Positions 9,347-18,126 of a DNA stretch of 64,000 bases are shown here, one piece after another. Origin of the DNA: Burkholderia pyrrocinia (GTDB lineage Bacteria; Pseudomonadota; Gammaproteobacteria; Burkholderiales; Burkholderiaceae); assembly GCF_018417535.1 (NCBI RefSeq), contig NZ_CP070978.1, positions 2,790,001-2,854,000 of the forward strand, read 5' to 3'. The notes beneath the pieces are model-generated. The model made no database searches. It saw only the letters and a program-made list of their open reading frames with translations, and was not told where the DNA came from. Within the stretch, counting starts at the first letter, position 1. The number at the start of each line of letters is the position of its first letter. Made by a program: the position numbers and the translations under genes.

Positions 9347-9722
9347 CCCGCGGCCTTCGCAGATACGACACGACCCACCCCACGCGCGAGCACCCGTTCG
9401 CGCTGAAATGCGCCCCCCATTCGCACGCGCGAGTGGGGCGCCAAGCGGCGGCGCCCCGAGCCGTCACGCCGTCGGCGTCTCCCGCCGCCGCCGCGCGTTG
9501 CCAGCCTGACTGACGACGCGACACCAGCAGATCCGGGCCGCATCGACCGGACGCAGTATGATTCCGCAGTCGATGCCGGCGATCGATCGATTCGGAGTAC
9601 CCGACCGCCCGCGCCGCCGAAGATTCGCCAAGCTTGTTGAAAGCCGGACACGGGACGCAGTCGCGCGAGCGCGCCGCTGCCGAACCCGCGTCCGGATCAC
9701 CTTCATCGAAACGGTCAGTCAG
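9347..9722. other. Intergenic region without a convincing gene
   Basis: The 376 bases hold no supported CDS. Near 9411-9442 an imperfect GC-rich inverted repeat (GCGCCCC matching GGGGCGC) may end transcription of the preceding gene. The frame of the next gene extends back to 9558, but that part is Arg-rich and lacks family features, so the leader 9560-9722 is taken as promoter and 5' region. Confidence 0.35.
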
Positions 9723-10865
9723 ATGTCAAAGCAAAGCAAGAAAATCCTTCTCCTGAGCGTCAGCGCCGGCGCCGGTCATACCCGCGCGGCCGAAGCGATC
9801 CGCGCATTCGCCGACAACCATCCAGCCGGCATCGAAGCCACACACCTGGACGTGATGGATTTCGTGTCCACCGGCTTCCGCAAGCTGTACACCGATTTCT
9901 ACATCAAGCTCGTCAGCAGCCAGCCGGCGCTGTGGGGCTTCCTGTACCAGAAGACCGACGAAGCCGATCCCGCCGCGCCGTCGCAGAAGATCCGGCGCGC
10001 GATCGAGCGGCTCAATTGCCGGCAGTTGCTCGCGGAGATCGAACGGCAGCGCCCGGACGCGATCATCTGCACACACTTCCTGCCGGCCGAGCTGCTGTCG
10101 CGCGAGATTCGCAAGGGGCGCGTCGACACGCCGGTGTGGGTGCAGGTCACCGATTTCGACCTGCACAGCATGTGGGTCGTGCCGAACATGCGCGGCTACT
10201 TCGCGGCCAACGACGAGATCGCGTGGCGCATGCACGCCCGCGGCATGGCGCCTGAAACGGTGCACGTCAGCGGCATCCCGATCATGCCGGCGTTCGGCCA
10301 GCCGCTCGATCGCGCGGCCTGCGCGGCCGAATTCGGCCTCGATCCCGCGCGGCCGACGTTCCTGATGATGTCCGGCGGCGCGGGCCTCGGCGGGCTCGAC
10401 GTGTTGGCGACGCGGCTGCTGGAGATGGATGCCGATTTCCAGTTGATCGCGCTGGCCGGCAGGAACCAGGCGATGCTCGCGTCGCTGCAGACGCTTGCCG
10501 CGCGGCATCCGGGCCGGCTCTTTCCGCAGGGCTTCACGCAGCAGGTCGAACGCCTGATGGCCTGCGCCGACCTCGTCATCACGAAGCCGGGCGGCCTGAC
10601 GACGTCCGAATGTCTCGCGATGCAGTTGCCGATGATCGTCAACTCGCCGATTCCGGGCCAGGAAGAGCGCAATGCGGATTTCCTGCTCGAACAGGGCGTC
10701 GCGCTGAAGGCCATCGACGACGATGCGCTGGTCTACCGGATCCGCGCACTGCTGCAGACGCCGGAGCGCCTGGCCGACATGCGCCGTCGCCTGGCTCCGC
10801 TCGGGCGGCCGCTGGCCGGACGCTTCGTGCTCGATCGCGTGCTGGGCCTGGAGCCTGCCGCATGA
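9723..10865 (+). CDS. MGDG-synthase/MurG-type glycosyltransferase
   Basis: A 380-residue GT-B fold glycosyltransferase. The N-terminal domain starts with the family hallmark SVSAGAGHTRAAEAI, typical of monogalactosyldiacylglycerol synthases and MurG relatives. The C-terminal donor-binding half has MMSGGAGLGGLD and KPGGLTTSECLAMQLP, the usual nucleotide-sugar site, then PGQEERNADFL. It likely transfers a sugar from a UDP-sugar to a lipid at the inner face of the membrane; the exact acceptor cannot be read from sequence. The ATG at 9723 gives the normal N-terminus. Its stop overlaps the start of the next gene (ATGA), so it forms an operon with a membrane protein and a secreted phosphatase. Confidence 0.85.
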   Translation: MSKQSKKILLLSVSAGAGHTRAAEAIRAFADNHPAGIEATHLDVMDFVSTGFRKLYTDFYIKLVSSQPALWGFLYQKTDEADPAAPSQKIRRAIERLNCRQLLAEIERQRPDAIICTHFLPAELLSREIRKGRVDTPVWVQVTDFDLHSMWVVPNMRGYFAANDEIAWRMHARGMAPETVHVSGIPIMPAFGQPLDRAACAAEFGLDPARPTFLMMSGGAGLGGLDVLATRLLEMDADFQLIALAGRNQAMLASLQTLAARHPGRLFPQGFTQQVERLMACADLVITKPGGLTTSECLAMQLPMIVNSPIPGQEERNADFLLEQGVALKAIDDDALVYRIRALLQTPERLADMRRRLAPLGRPLAGRFVLDRVLGLEPAA

Positions 10866-11356
10866 GCGTCGCGCGTTTTGTGCCGACGCGTCATACGCTG
10901 TTCGTCGTCGCATGGGTCATGTTGCTCGCGTTCTTTTTCGCGAACGTCGAGATCCAGATCGAGGGCAGCGCGGGCTGGGCCGCCAACCTGCCGACCTGGC
11001 GCATCGAAAAGCACTGGCTGCTCGACATCTTCTGGGGCGGGCGCCCGATGACCGGATACCACGCGTGGGTGTTCCCGTTCGTCGCGCTGTTCTTCCACCT
11101 GCCGCCCGTGTTCAACGGGCGCTGGTCGTGGCGCATCGAAGCCCGCATCATCGCGTGCATCATGGTGTTCTGGCTGACCGAGGATTTTCTGTGGTTCGTG
11201 CTGAATCCGGCCTACGGTCTTGCCCGCTTCAACCCGGCCAACGTGCCGTGGCATATCCACTGGCTGGGTGTGGCACCGACCGACTACTGGACCATGAGCG
11301 CCGCCGCGATCGTCCTGTTCATCCTGTCCCGCGAGCGCAAGCGCGCATTCCACTGA
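10862..11356 (+). CDS. Integral membrane protein of unknown function
   Basis: A 164-residue protein starting inside the stop of the glycosyltransferase (ATGA overlap), so translation is probably coupled. It has about four hydrophobic segments: near residues 10-30 (FVVAWVMLLAFFFAN), 65-85, 98-120 (ARIIACIMVFWLTEDFLWFV) and 140-158. It is rich in Trp, including PWHIHWLGVAP, and ends in a basic tail. I do not recognise the family. The tight coupling to a lipid-type glycosyltransferase upstream and a periplasmic phosphatase 13 bases downstream suggests it takes part in making or moving a glycolipid. Confidence 0.75.
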   Translation: MSVARFVPTRHTLFVVAWVMLLAFFFANVEIQIEGSAGWAANLPTWRIEKHWLLDIFWGGRPMTGYHAWVFPFVALFFHLPPVFNGRWSWRIEARIIACIMVFWLTEDFLWFVLNPAYGLARFNPANVPWHIHWLGVAPTDYWTMSAAAIVLFILSRERKRAFH

Positions 11357-11369
11357 ACACCGAACCGAC

Positions 11370-11954
11370 ATGAAAATTGCCTTCATTGCCGCGCTCGCCG
11401 TCACGCTCGCCGGGCTCGTTCAGCCGGCACATGCAGACCCGGCTTCCGGCGTTGCGGCCCGACCGATCCAATGGGCGCAAAGCATCGCCGACGCACACGT
11501 GAACAACCTGCATCGCATCACGCCGACGCTGTACCGCAGCGCGCAGCTCTCGCGCGAAGACGTGCCGGAATTGCAGAAGCTCGGCATCCGCAAGGTCATC
11601 AGCTTCCGCGCGTTTCACGCGGACGACAGCATCCTGGCCGGCACGCAGATCAAGATGCAGCGCATCCGGATCAACACGTGGTACATCCGCGACGAAGACA
11701 TGGTCACCGCGCTGAAGGCGCTGCGGACCGCCGACCAGGACGGCCCGGTGCTGATCCATTGCCAGCACGGCGCCGATCGCACCGGGCTCGTCTCCGCGCT
11801 GTACCGGATGGTGTACCAGGGCTGGACGCGCGAGCAGGCGCTCGACGAACTGCAGCACGGCGGCTACGGGTTCCATCCGATCTGGCAGAACATCACGAAT
11901 TACCTGAAGCACGTCGACGTCGAGCGTTTGCGGCAAGAGGTCAACAACGGCTGA
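11370..11954 (+). CDS. Secreted dual-specificity / tyrosine phosphatase-like protein
   Basis: A 194-residue protein with a signal peptide ending PAHA (cleavage after about residue 22), so it acts in the periplasm. The phosphatase loop HCX5R is present as HCQHGADRT, with nucleophile Cys131 and Arg137. The upstream TLYRSAQLS and LGIRKVISFR segments are typical of bacterial DSP-like proteins. Several periplasmic members act on lipid phosphates rather than proteins, which would fit the glycosyltransferase and membrane protein before it. A likely general-acid Asp lies in the RDED loop near residue 108-110. A strong bidirectional hairpin follows at 11967. Confidence 0.85.
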   Translation: MKIAFIAALAVTLAGLVQPAHADPASGVAARPIQWAQSIADAHVNNLHRITPTLYRSAQLSREDVPELQKLGIRKVISFRAFHADDSILAGTQIKMQRIRINTWYIRDEDMVTALKALRTADQDGPVLIHCQHGADRTGLVSALYRMVYQGWTREQALDELQHGGYGFHPIWQNITNYLKHVDVERLRQEVNNG

Positions 11955-11966
11955 GCCGGAAAGGAA

Positions 11967-11999
11967 AAACGCCGCCGACGGCAACCGTCGGCGGCGTTT
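11967..11999. terminator. Bidirectional hairpin between the phosphatase gene and betA
   Basis: A perfect 15-base stem: AAACGCCGCCGACGG at 11967-11981 pairs with CCGTCGGCGGCGTTT at 11985-11999 around a CAA loop. A-rich and T-rich flanks on both sides make it a good terminator for both converging transcripts. Confidence 0.85.
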
Positions 12000-12037
12000 C
12001 GTGCATTAGTCGAAGACGGGCGGCGCACCCGCCGTCG

Positions 12038-13738
12038 TCACACCGTCTCCGGCTGCCTTACGGCCTTCGCGACATCCCGCGCGAGTGCGCCGTTCGCGAC
12101 GAAGTACGGCACATCGACACGCGCGAGCGGCTGTTTCCCACGAATCCTGTCGGCGATCTTCTCGGCGATCATGATCGTCGGCGCGTTCAGGTTGCCGGTC
12201 GTGATGATCGGCATGATCGACGCATCGACGACGCGCAGGCCTTCCAGCCCGTGCACGCGCCCTTCTTCGTCGACCACCGCCATGTCGTCGTAGCCCATCT
12301 TGCACGAGCACGACGGATGGAACGCAGTCTCCGCGCGAGCCCGCACGAACGCGTCGAGCTCCTTGTCGGTCTTGCAGTCGGCGCCCGGATTCAGCTCGCG
12401 GCCGCGATAGCGGTCGAGCGCGGGTTGCCGCATGATCTCGCGCGTCGCGCGGATCGCGTCGCGGAACTCGCGCCAGTCGAGCGCTTCGGCCATGTAGTTG
12501 AACAGGATGCTCGGATGCTGGTTCGGATCGCGCGAGCGCAGCTTCACGCGGCCGCGGCTCGGCGAGCGCATCGAGCCGACGTGCGCCTGGAAGCCGTGCA
12601 TCTCGATCGCGTTCGAGCCGTTGTAGTTGATCGCCACCGGCAGGAAGTGATACTGGATGTTCGGCCAGGGATCGTCGTCGCGCGTGCGAATGAAACCGCC
12701 CGCCTCGAAGTGGTTGCTCGCGCCGAGGCCCGTGCCGTTCAACATCCATTCGAGGCCGATCTTCGGCTGGTTCCACCACTTGAGCGCCGGGTACAGCGAT
12801 ACGGGCTCCTTGCACTCGTACTGGATGTACATCTCCAGGTGGTCCTGCAGGTTCTGGCCGACACCGGGCAGGTCGAGCACGACGGGAATGTCGAGTTCCT
12901 TCAGCCACGCGCCGGGGCCGACGCCCGAGCGCTGCAGCAGTTGCGGCGAGGCAATCGCGCCGCTGCACACGAGCACTTCGCGGCGCGCATGCGCGGTCGC
13001 GCGCTCGCTGCCGCGCAGGTACGTGACGCCCGATGCGCGCTTGCCGTCGAACAGGATGCGGTCGGCGAGCGCGTGCGTGACGATCTCGAGGTTCGGCCGT
13101 GCGCGCGCCTGGTCGAGATAGCCGCGCGCGGTGCTCGCGCGGCGGCCGCGCGGCGTGACGGTGCGGTCCATCGGGCCGAAGCCTTCCTGCTGATAGCCGT
13201 TCAGGTCGTCGGTGCGCGGATAACCGGCCTGCACGCCCGCGTCGACCATCGCCTCGAACAGCGGGTTCACGCCCGGCTTGCTGGTCGTGACCGACACGGG
13301 GCCGTTGCCGCCGTGATAGTCGTTCGGGCCGACGTCGCGCGTCTCGGCCTTCTTGAAGTACGGCAGGCAGTCGAGATACGTCCAGTTCTCGAGCCCCTTG
13401 TGCGTCGACCAGTTGTCGTAGTCGAGCGCGTTGCCGCGGATGTAGCACATCCCGTTGATCAGCGACGAGCCGCCGAGCCCCTTGCCGCGCCCGCATTCCA
13501 TCCGGCGGTTGTCCATGTGCGGCTCGGGGTCGGTCTCGTATGCCCAGTTGTAGCGGCGGCCCTGCAGCGGATAGGCGAGGGCGGCCGGCATCTGCGTGCG
13601 GAAGTCGAAGCGGTAGTCGGGGCCGCCGGCTTCGAGCAGCAGCACCGTGACGTCCGGATCTTCCGTCAGGCGCGTTGCGAGCACGTTGCCCGCGGAACCT
13701 GCACCGCAGATGATGTAGTCGTATTCGCGTGTCGTCAT
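12038..13738 (-). CDS. betA: Choline dehydrogenase BetA
   Basis: A 566-residue GMC-family flavoprotein that oxidises choline to betaine aldehyde at the inner membrane. The FAD-binding Rossmann motif is [16 protein letters not shown] at the N-terminus, the GMC signature [20 protein letters not shown] follows, and the C-terminal catalytic region has HPSCSCKMG and [14 protein letters not shown]. The length is close to E. coli BetA (about 556). It is the last gene of a betI-betB-betA operon on the minus strand; betB ends 23 bases upstream. The start at 13738 gives [14 protein letters not shown]; longer frames through betB are shadows. Confidence 0.96.
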   Translation of the reverse strand: MTTREYDYIICGAGSAGNVLATRLTEDPDVTVLLLEAGGPDYRFDFRTQMPAALAYPLQGRRYNWAYETDPEPHMDNRRMECGRGKGLGGSSLINGMCYIRGNALDYDNWSTHKGLENWTYLDCLPYFKKAETRDVGPNDYHGGNGPVSVTTSKPGVNPLFEAMVDAGVQAGYPRTDDLNGYQQEGFGPMDRTVTPRGRRASTARGYLDQARARPNLEIVTHALADRILFDGKRASGVTYLRGSERATAHARREVLVCSGAIASPQLLQRSGVGPGAWLKELDIPVVLDLPGVGQNLQDHLEMYIQYECKEPVSLYPALKWWNQPKIGLEWMLNGTGLGASNHFEAGGFIRTRDDDPWPNIQYHFLPVAINYNGSNAIEMHGFQAHVGSMRSPSRGRVKLRSRDPNQHPSILFNYMAEALDWREFRDAIRATREIMRQPALDRYRGRELNPGADCKTDKELDAFVRARAETAFHPSCSCKMGYDDMAVVDEEGRVHGLEGLRVVDASIMPIITTGNLNAPTIMIAEKIADRIRGKQPLARVDVPYFVANGALARDVAKAVRQPETV

Positions 13739-13761
13739 GACGGGTTCTCCTCCTTCAAGAA

Positions 13762-15231
13762 TCAAAACACCGGGTTGTAGCGGCCGAGCTCGACCTGCAC
13801 CGACTTGATTCGAGTGTAGTGCTCGAGCGTCGTGATGCCGTTCTCGCGTCCGACACCGGATTGCTTGTATCCGCCAACCGGCATTTCGGCCGGCGATTCG
13901 CCCCACGTGTTGATCCAGCAGATGCCGGCTTCGAGGCGATGGATCGTGCGGTGCGCGCGCGACAGGTTCTCCGTCACGACGCCGGCCGCGAGCCCGTAGT
14001 GCGTGTCGTTCGCGCGGGCGATCACTTCGTCCTCCGATTCGAAATCGAGGATGCTCATCACCGGCCCGAAGATTTCCTCGCGGACGATCTTCATGTCGTC
14101 GCGGCAATCGCCGAACACGGTCGGCGCGACGTACTGGCCGCCAGCGAAGTGACCGTCGGTCAGCCGCGTGCCGCCCGCCAGCAGCTTCGCGCCTTCGGCC
14201 TTGCCGCTGTCGATGAAGCCGAGCACCTTGTCGAGTTGCGCGGCCGACACGAGCGGGCCGAAGTTGGTGTCGGCATCGGTCGGCTTGCCGACGCGGATGC
14301 GCTTCACGCGTTCGAGCACGCGCTGCGTGAACGCGTCCTTGATCGAGCGGTGCACGAACACGCGCGTGCCGTTCGTGCAGACCTGGCCCGAGCTGAAGAA
14401 GTTGGCGGTCACCGCGATGTCGGCCGCGCGGTCGAGATCCGCATCGTCGAACACGATCAGCGGCGACTTGCCGCCGAGTTCCATCGTCACTTCCTTCAGC
14501 GACGATGCGCCGGCCAGCGACATCACCTTCTTGCCGGTCTCGACGCCGCCGGTGAACGACACCTTCGCGATGTCCGGGTGGCCGGTGAGCAGCGCGCCGA
14601 CCGAGCCGTCGCCTTGCACGACGTTGAACACGCCGGCCGGCACGCCGGCTTCCGTATAGATTTCCGCGAGCTTCAGCGCGGTCAGCGGCGTGACTTCGCT
14701 CGGCTTGAACACCATTGCATTGCCGGCTGCGAGCGCGGGCGCCGTTTTCCAGCAGGCGATCTGGATCGGGTAGTTCCACGCGCCGATGCCCGCGCACACG
14801 CCGAGCGGTTCGCGGCGCGTGTAGACGAACGAATCGGCGCGCAGCGGCACCTGCAGCCCTTCGATCGCGGTCGCGAGGCCCGCGTAGTACTCGATCACGT
14901 CCGCGCCGGTGACGATGTCGACCGCGAGCGTCTCGCCGATCGGCTTGCCCGTGTCACGCGTTTCGAGCGCTGCGAGTTCGTCGTTGCGCTCGCGCAGCAG
15001 GTCGACCGCGCGGCGCAGGATGCGCGAGCGCTGCATCGCGGTCATCGCGGCCCATTCACGCTGGCCTTCCTGTGCGGACGCGACCGCGCGGTCGAGGTCG
15101 GCCGCGCTCGCCTGCTGCACCTGCGCGAGTAGTTCGCCGGAGGCGGGATCGAAGGTGTCGAAAGTCTTGCCGCTCGTGGCGTCGACGTAACCGCCGCCGA
15201 TGTAGAGGCGCTGCAAACCGAATACGGACAT
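13762..15231 (-). CDS. betB: Betaine aldehyde dehydrogenase BetB
   Basis: A 489-residue NAD(P)-dependent aldehyde dehydrogenase converting betaine aldehyde to glycine betaine. The catalytic Cys is residue 285 in [11 protein letters not shown] and the general-base Glu is 251 in MELGGKSPL, matching the usual BetB numbering. The cofactor region PWNYP-type motif appears as [13 protein letters not shown]. The length matches the standard 490 residues. It sits between betI and betA with short gaps (32 and 23 bases), the canonical order in beta- and gammaproteobacteria. Confidence 0.96.
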   Translation of the reverse strand: MSVFGLQRLYIGGGYVDATSGKTFDTFDPASGELLAQVQQASAADLDRAVASAQEGQREWAAMTAMQRSRILRRAVDLLRERNDELAALETRDTGKPIGETLAVDIVTGADVIEYYAGLATAIEGLQVPLRADSFVYTRREPLGVCAGIGAWNYPIQIACWKTAPALAAGNAMVFKPSEVTPLTALKLAEIYTEAGVPAGVFNVVQGDGSVGALLTGHPDIAKVSFTGGVETGKKVMSLAGASSLKEVTMELGGKSPLIVFDDADLDRAADIAVTANFFSSGQVCTNGTRVFVHRSIKDAFTQRVLERVKRIRVGKPTDADTNFGPLVSAAQLDKVLGFIDSGKAEGAKLLAGGTRLTDGHFAGGQYVAPTVFGDCRDDMKIVREEIFGPVMSILDFESEDEVIARANDTHYGLAAGVVTENLSRAHRTIHRLEAGICWINTWGESPAEMPVGGYKQSGVGRENGITTLEHYTRIKSVQVELGRYNPVF

Positions 15232-15263
15232 GAGGATCTCCTTGAGGGCGAGTGCGTCACGCG

Positions 15264-15848
15264 TCAGTCGGACGCGAGCAGCAGGTCGATGTAATCGTGG
15301 GCGAGCTTCAATGCCGCCCGGGTGTCGATCGGGCCGCCGGCGAGCGCGCCGCGCAGCCACAGGCCGTCGATCAGCGCGGCGAGGCCGCTGGCGGCTTCAC
15401 GCGCCTTCGCGAGCGGCAAGGCCTTCGCGAATTCGGCGCACAGGTTCGAATGGAGGCGCCGCGTGTTGACGTGCTGCAGGCGCTTGAGCATCGGGTCGTG
15501 CATGCTCTGCGACCAGAACGCGAGCCACGTCTTCATCACGGGCGCGCTGACCTGCGTGTCGTCGAAGTTCGCGGCGACGACTGCGCGCAGCCGCGAACGC
15601 GGATCCTTGCGTGCCGCCACGCGGCGGCGCGTGGTGGCCGACCACAGGTCGCGCAGCACGTGCCGCATCGTCGCTTCGAGCAGGCCGTCCTTGTCGCCGA
15701 AGTAGTGGCTGACGATGCCCGTCGAGATGTTCGCGCGTTGTGCGACCGATGCGAGCGTCGTGCCGGGCAGGCCCGCCTCGTCGATCGAACGCAGCGTGGC
15801 GTCGATCAACTGTGCGCGGCGAATCTCCCGCATTCCGACTTTTGGCAT
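15264..15848 (-). CDS. betI: Choline-responsive TetR repressor BetI
   Basis: A 194-residue TetR-family regulator. The N-terminal helix-turn-helix region contains [23 protein letters not shown], which closely resembles characterised BetI proteins, followed by the conserved [10 protein letters not shown]. The C-terminal ligand domain has [18 protein letters not shown], where aromatic residues are expected to bind choline. It is the first gene of betIBA and probably represses its own operon through the palindrome at 15901-15930, 52 bases upstream of its start codon; in characterised relatives choline relieves this. Confidence 0.95.
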   Translation of the reverse strand: MPKVGMREIRRAQLIDATLRSIDEAGLPGTTLASVAQRANISTGIVSHYFGDKDGLLEATMRHVLRDLWSATTRRRVAARKDPRSRLRAVVAANFDDTQVSAPVMKTWLAFWSQSMHDPMLKRLQHVNTRRLHSNLCAEFAKALPLAKAREAASGLAALIDGLWLRGALAGGPIDTRAALKLAHDYIDLLLASD

Positions 15849-15900
15849 CGCGACTCCCTTCGCTCGAACGGCTGATGGATCGAAGTCGAGAGCTTAGCGG

Positions 15901-15930
15901 TTTTTTATTGATCGTTCAATCAATAAAAAA
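15901..15930. promoter_or_regulatory. Probable BetI operator
   Basis: A perfect inverted repeat: TTTTTTATTGAT at 15901-15912 matches ATCAATAAAAAA at 15919-15930 around CGTTCA. The core ATTGAtCGTTCAAT resembles the ATTGA/TCAAT-type sites known for BetI in other proteobacteria. It lies in the leader of betI, the position expected for autorepression. The A/T-rich arms might also be part of the promoter. Confidence 0.75.
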
Positions 15931-16192
15931 TCGGGGTCTGACGGTGTGAAGCGTGCCGCAACAGGTGGATCGACCGTGTCCGCCGCGATGTGCAGGTGCG
16001 GAAAAATGCATTGAAAGAAGGTTAATTAAACTGGAGTTTGTTTAAAACGGTTTGTGAGAAATGACGCAATGCGGCGGAAAATTTCCGGCTCCGTTTCTAT
16101 TACAAAACGAAAGAGTGTCGAGATCTGTCATATTCTCCGCGATGTGAAATTGCGAATGCTGACAGTGAATGTCGACAATTTCCGAATGGCCG

Positions 16193-16212
16193 TTTAAATC
16201 AGGCGATTTAAA
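16193..16212. promoter_or_regulatory. Inverted repeat in the rhl upstream region
   Basis: TTTAAATC at 16193-16200 matches GATTTAAA at 16205-16212 around AGGC; one further outer pair matches after a mismatch. The symmetry and size suit a dimeric regulator, but no family is implied. Confidence 0.4.
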
Positions 16213-16379
16213 TGATGTATAGATTTGAATATAAAGAGAAATATTGGATTGGCGTACATTGAAACAGATTACTCGCAAACGATTGCCGTCGCCCTCGTGG
16301 TGATTCCGCATACCATATAAATTGATGAAAAAATTTGAATCTGGCGTATTTCCGGACCGAGTAGAGGGAATCGTTGGGA

Positions 16380-16391
16380 TGACTTGAGTCA
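16380..16391. promoter_or_regulatory. Short dyad upstream of rhlA
   Basis: TGACT and AGTCA flank a TG centre, 179 bases before the rhlA start codon. It is short and may be chance, but it lies at the boundary where base composition returns to normal, near the likely promoter. Confidence 0.3.
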
Positions 16392-16569
16392 GTAATATTG
16401 TCCGTATTAGTATGGCGCCGCACTACGAGGAATGAATGGGCGCCGCCGGCATTTGCCGCGGTGCGTCGGCAATGGGCGCGGCAATGCACCGCGCGCGGGG
16501 CCGGCGCCAGCCATTGCGCACCTGCAGCATGCCGCGACGTCGAGACGCCGCATCCACCGGAGAACGACG

Positions 16570-17472
16570 ATGCCGACCGAAAAACACGTGGTCCCGCTGC
16601 CGAATGGTCTGAAGGTCTACGTCGAACGGAACGTGTTCGACCCGGCGTTCGACACGGCGATGCTCGTCAACGGCGCGCTCGCGACGACCGCGTCGTTCGG
16701 GCAGACCGTCCAGTATCTCGGCGAGCGGATGAATACGATCTGCTTCGACCTGCCGTACGCGGGGCAGTCGCGCCAGCACAACCCGGGCTGCTTCATCCTG
16801 ACCAAGGACGACGAAGCCGCGATCCTCCAGCATCTGGTCGAGCGCTTCGCGCCCGCGTTCCTCGTGTCGGTGTCGTGGGGCGGCGTCGCGTCGCTGTTCG
16901 CGCTCGCGCGCGGCTGCCCGAGCGTGCGGCGCGCGGCGATCTGCTCGTTCTCGCCGTTCCTGAACGACGCGATGGTCGACTACGTGACGCGTGCACGTGA
17001 TCACATCGCGGCCGGCGAGAACCTGAAGGCCGCGCAACTGCTGAACGACACCGTCGGCCGCTTCCTGCCGCGCATCATGAAGCTGTACAACTACCGGTAT
17101 CTCACGCGCCTGCCGCGCGACGAGCAGGACCAGGTCGCGTTCCACGTCGACCAGATCCTGTCGCTGCAGCCCGAGCGCTACTTCAGCGAATTCTCGAACA
17201 TCGGCTGCGAACTGCTGTTCCTGAACGGTGAGCGCGACGAATACACGACGCCGGCCGACGTGCGCCAGCTCGGCGCGCACGTGCAGCGCGCGCGATTCGC
17301 GACGGTGCCGGACGCCGGCCATTTCCTCGACATCGAAGGCCGCGCGCAGCGCGAATACACGCGTGCGGCGCTGCTCGATTTCTTCTGCGACGGGTCGCCC
17401 GTCGCGGCCGGCATGGCGCTCGCCGCCGCGCATGCGTGCGTGCCCGCGCCGATGCACGCGCTGTCGTCGTGA
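16570..17472 (+). CDS. rhlA: RhlA, HAA synthase of rhamnolipid biosynthesis
   Basis: A 300-residue alpha/beta-hydrolase-fold protein. RhlA couples two 3-hydroxyacyl chains into 3-(3-hydroxyalkanoyloxy)alkanoic acid, the lipid part of rhamnolipids. The nucleophile Ser102 sits in SVSWGG, as in Pseudomonas RhlA; the region FDLPYAGQSRQHN and the late GHFLDIEGR (catalytic His) also fit. The ATG at 16570 has an upstream GGAGA and gives the family length (about 295); an upstream in-frame ATG at 16432 adds an Arg-rich stretch and is rejected. It heads a seven-gene operon with rhlB, rhlC and transporter genes. Confidence 0.93.
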   Translation: MPTEKHVVPLPNGLKVYVERNVFDPAFDTAMLVNGALATTASFGQTVQYLGERMNTICFDLPYAGQSRQHNPGCFILTKDDEAAILQHLVERFAPAFLVSVSWGGVASLFALARGCPSVRRAAICSFSPFLNDAMVDYVTRARDHIAAGENLKAAQLLNDTVGRFLPRIMKLYNYRYLTRLPRDEQDQVAFHVDQILSLQPERYFSEFSNIGCELLFLNGERDEYTTPADVRQLGAHVQRARFATVPDAGHFLDIEGRAQREYTRAALLDFFCDGSPVAAGMALAAAHACVPAPMHALSS

Positions 17473-17539
17473 CGCCGTACGTCGTGCCGCGGGCCCGGCC
17501 CGCGCATCCGAATTCCCAATCCAACGAGGCAGGCCAGCC

Positions 17540-18109
17540 GTGAATATCGTTCAGACCATCGCCATCGTCGTTCCCTGGGCCGCATGGCTCGCGTACTGGA
17601 TCGCCACGTCGCAGGGCGTGAAGACGACCGTGCGCAAGGAGGCGTCGCACTCGCGCACGCTGCAGTCGATTCCGCTGATCGTCGGCGGCGCGCTGATCAT
17701 CCTGCCCGATCCGTCGTGGCAGGCGCTGGTGCCCGACTGGCAGCGCTTCGGCCTGCAGGCGCAGTGCGGGCTCGCGGTGCTGGTCGCGGGCCTGCTGTTC
17801 TCGGTGTGGGCGCGGCTGCATCTCGGCACGAACTGGAGCGTGTCGGTCACGCTGAAGGAAGATCACGAACTCGTTCGCACGGGGCCGTACGCGCTCGTGC
17901 GTCACCCGATCTACACGGGGTGCCTGATCGCGCTCGTCGGCGCCGCGCTGATCGGCGGCGAATGGCGCGGCGCGCTCGGCGTGCTGCTCGTGTTCGCGTC
18001 GCTCGCGTACAAGGTGCGCGTCGAGGAAAGCTGGCTGACCGGGTATTTCGGGCCGGCTTACACGCAGTACCGCCGCGAGGTCGCGGCGCTGATTCCCGGC
18101 TTCTACTGA
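17540..18109 (+). CDS. Isoprenylcysteine carboxyl methyltransferase-like membrane protein
   Basis: A 189-residue integral membrane protein with about four to five hydrophobic segments. The C-terminal half carries the ICMT/PEMT-family signature: LHLGTNWS, then VRTGPYALVRHPIYTG, then VEESWLTGYFGPAYTQYRREV. These residues bind S-adenosylmethionine in the family, and ICMT enzymes methylate carboxylates at the membrane. It lies between rhlA and rhlB (67 bases after rhlA, 17 before rhlB), so it is co-expressed with rhamnolipid synthesis. The GTG at 17540 is the best start available. Methylation of the free carboxyl group of HAA or rhamnolipid is my inference; an unrelated lipid substrate is possible. 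Confidence 0.8.
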   Translation: MNIVQTIAIVVPWAAWLAYWIATSQGVKTTVRKEASHSRTLQSIPLIVGGALIILPDPSWQALVPDWQRFGLQAQCGLAVLVAGLLFSVWARLHLGTNWSVSVTLKEDHELVRTGPYALVRHPIYTGCLIALVGAALIGGEWRGALGVLLVFASLAYKVRVEESWLTGYFGPAYTQYRREVAALIPGFY

Positions 18110-18126
18110 TTCCCGCGAGGCGCGCG

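Larger units (their letters stand above)
15931..16569. other. Long A+T-rich control region between betIBA and the rhl operon
   Basis: About 640 bases without a convincing gene. From about 16010 to 16435 the sequence is markedly A+T-rich compared with the rest of the window. The two frames there (about 90 codons, minus strand) have codon use unlike any neighbour and no homology I can see. Two inverted repeats stand out: 16193-16212 and 16380-16391, listed separately. The region must hold the promoter of the rhl operon and probably binds several regulators or nucleoid proteins. Confidence 0.55.

Noticed and set aside
12038..14797. A 919-codon minus-strand frame that could suggest a betB-betA fusion
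   Set aside because: The first part is the wrong frame of betB. Both true genes have their own starts and normal lengths.
16042..16489. Two minus-strand frames of about 90 codons in the A+T-rich rhl leader
   Set aside because: Their codon use differs from the genome, they have no ribosome site, and they overlap each other; long A+T-rich DNA gives such frames by chance.
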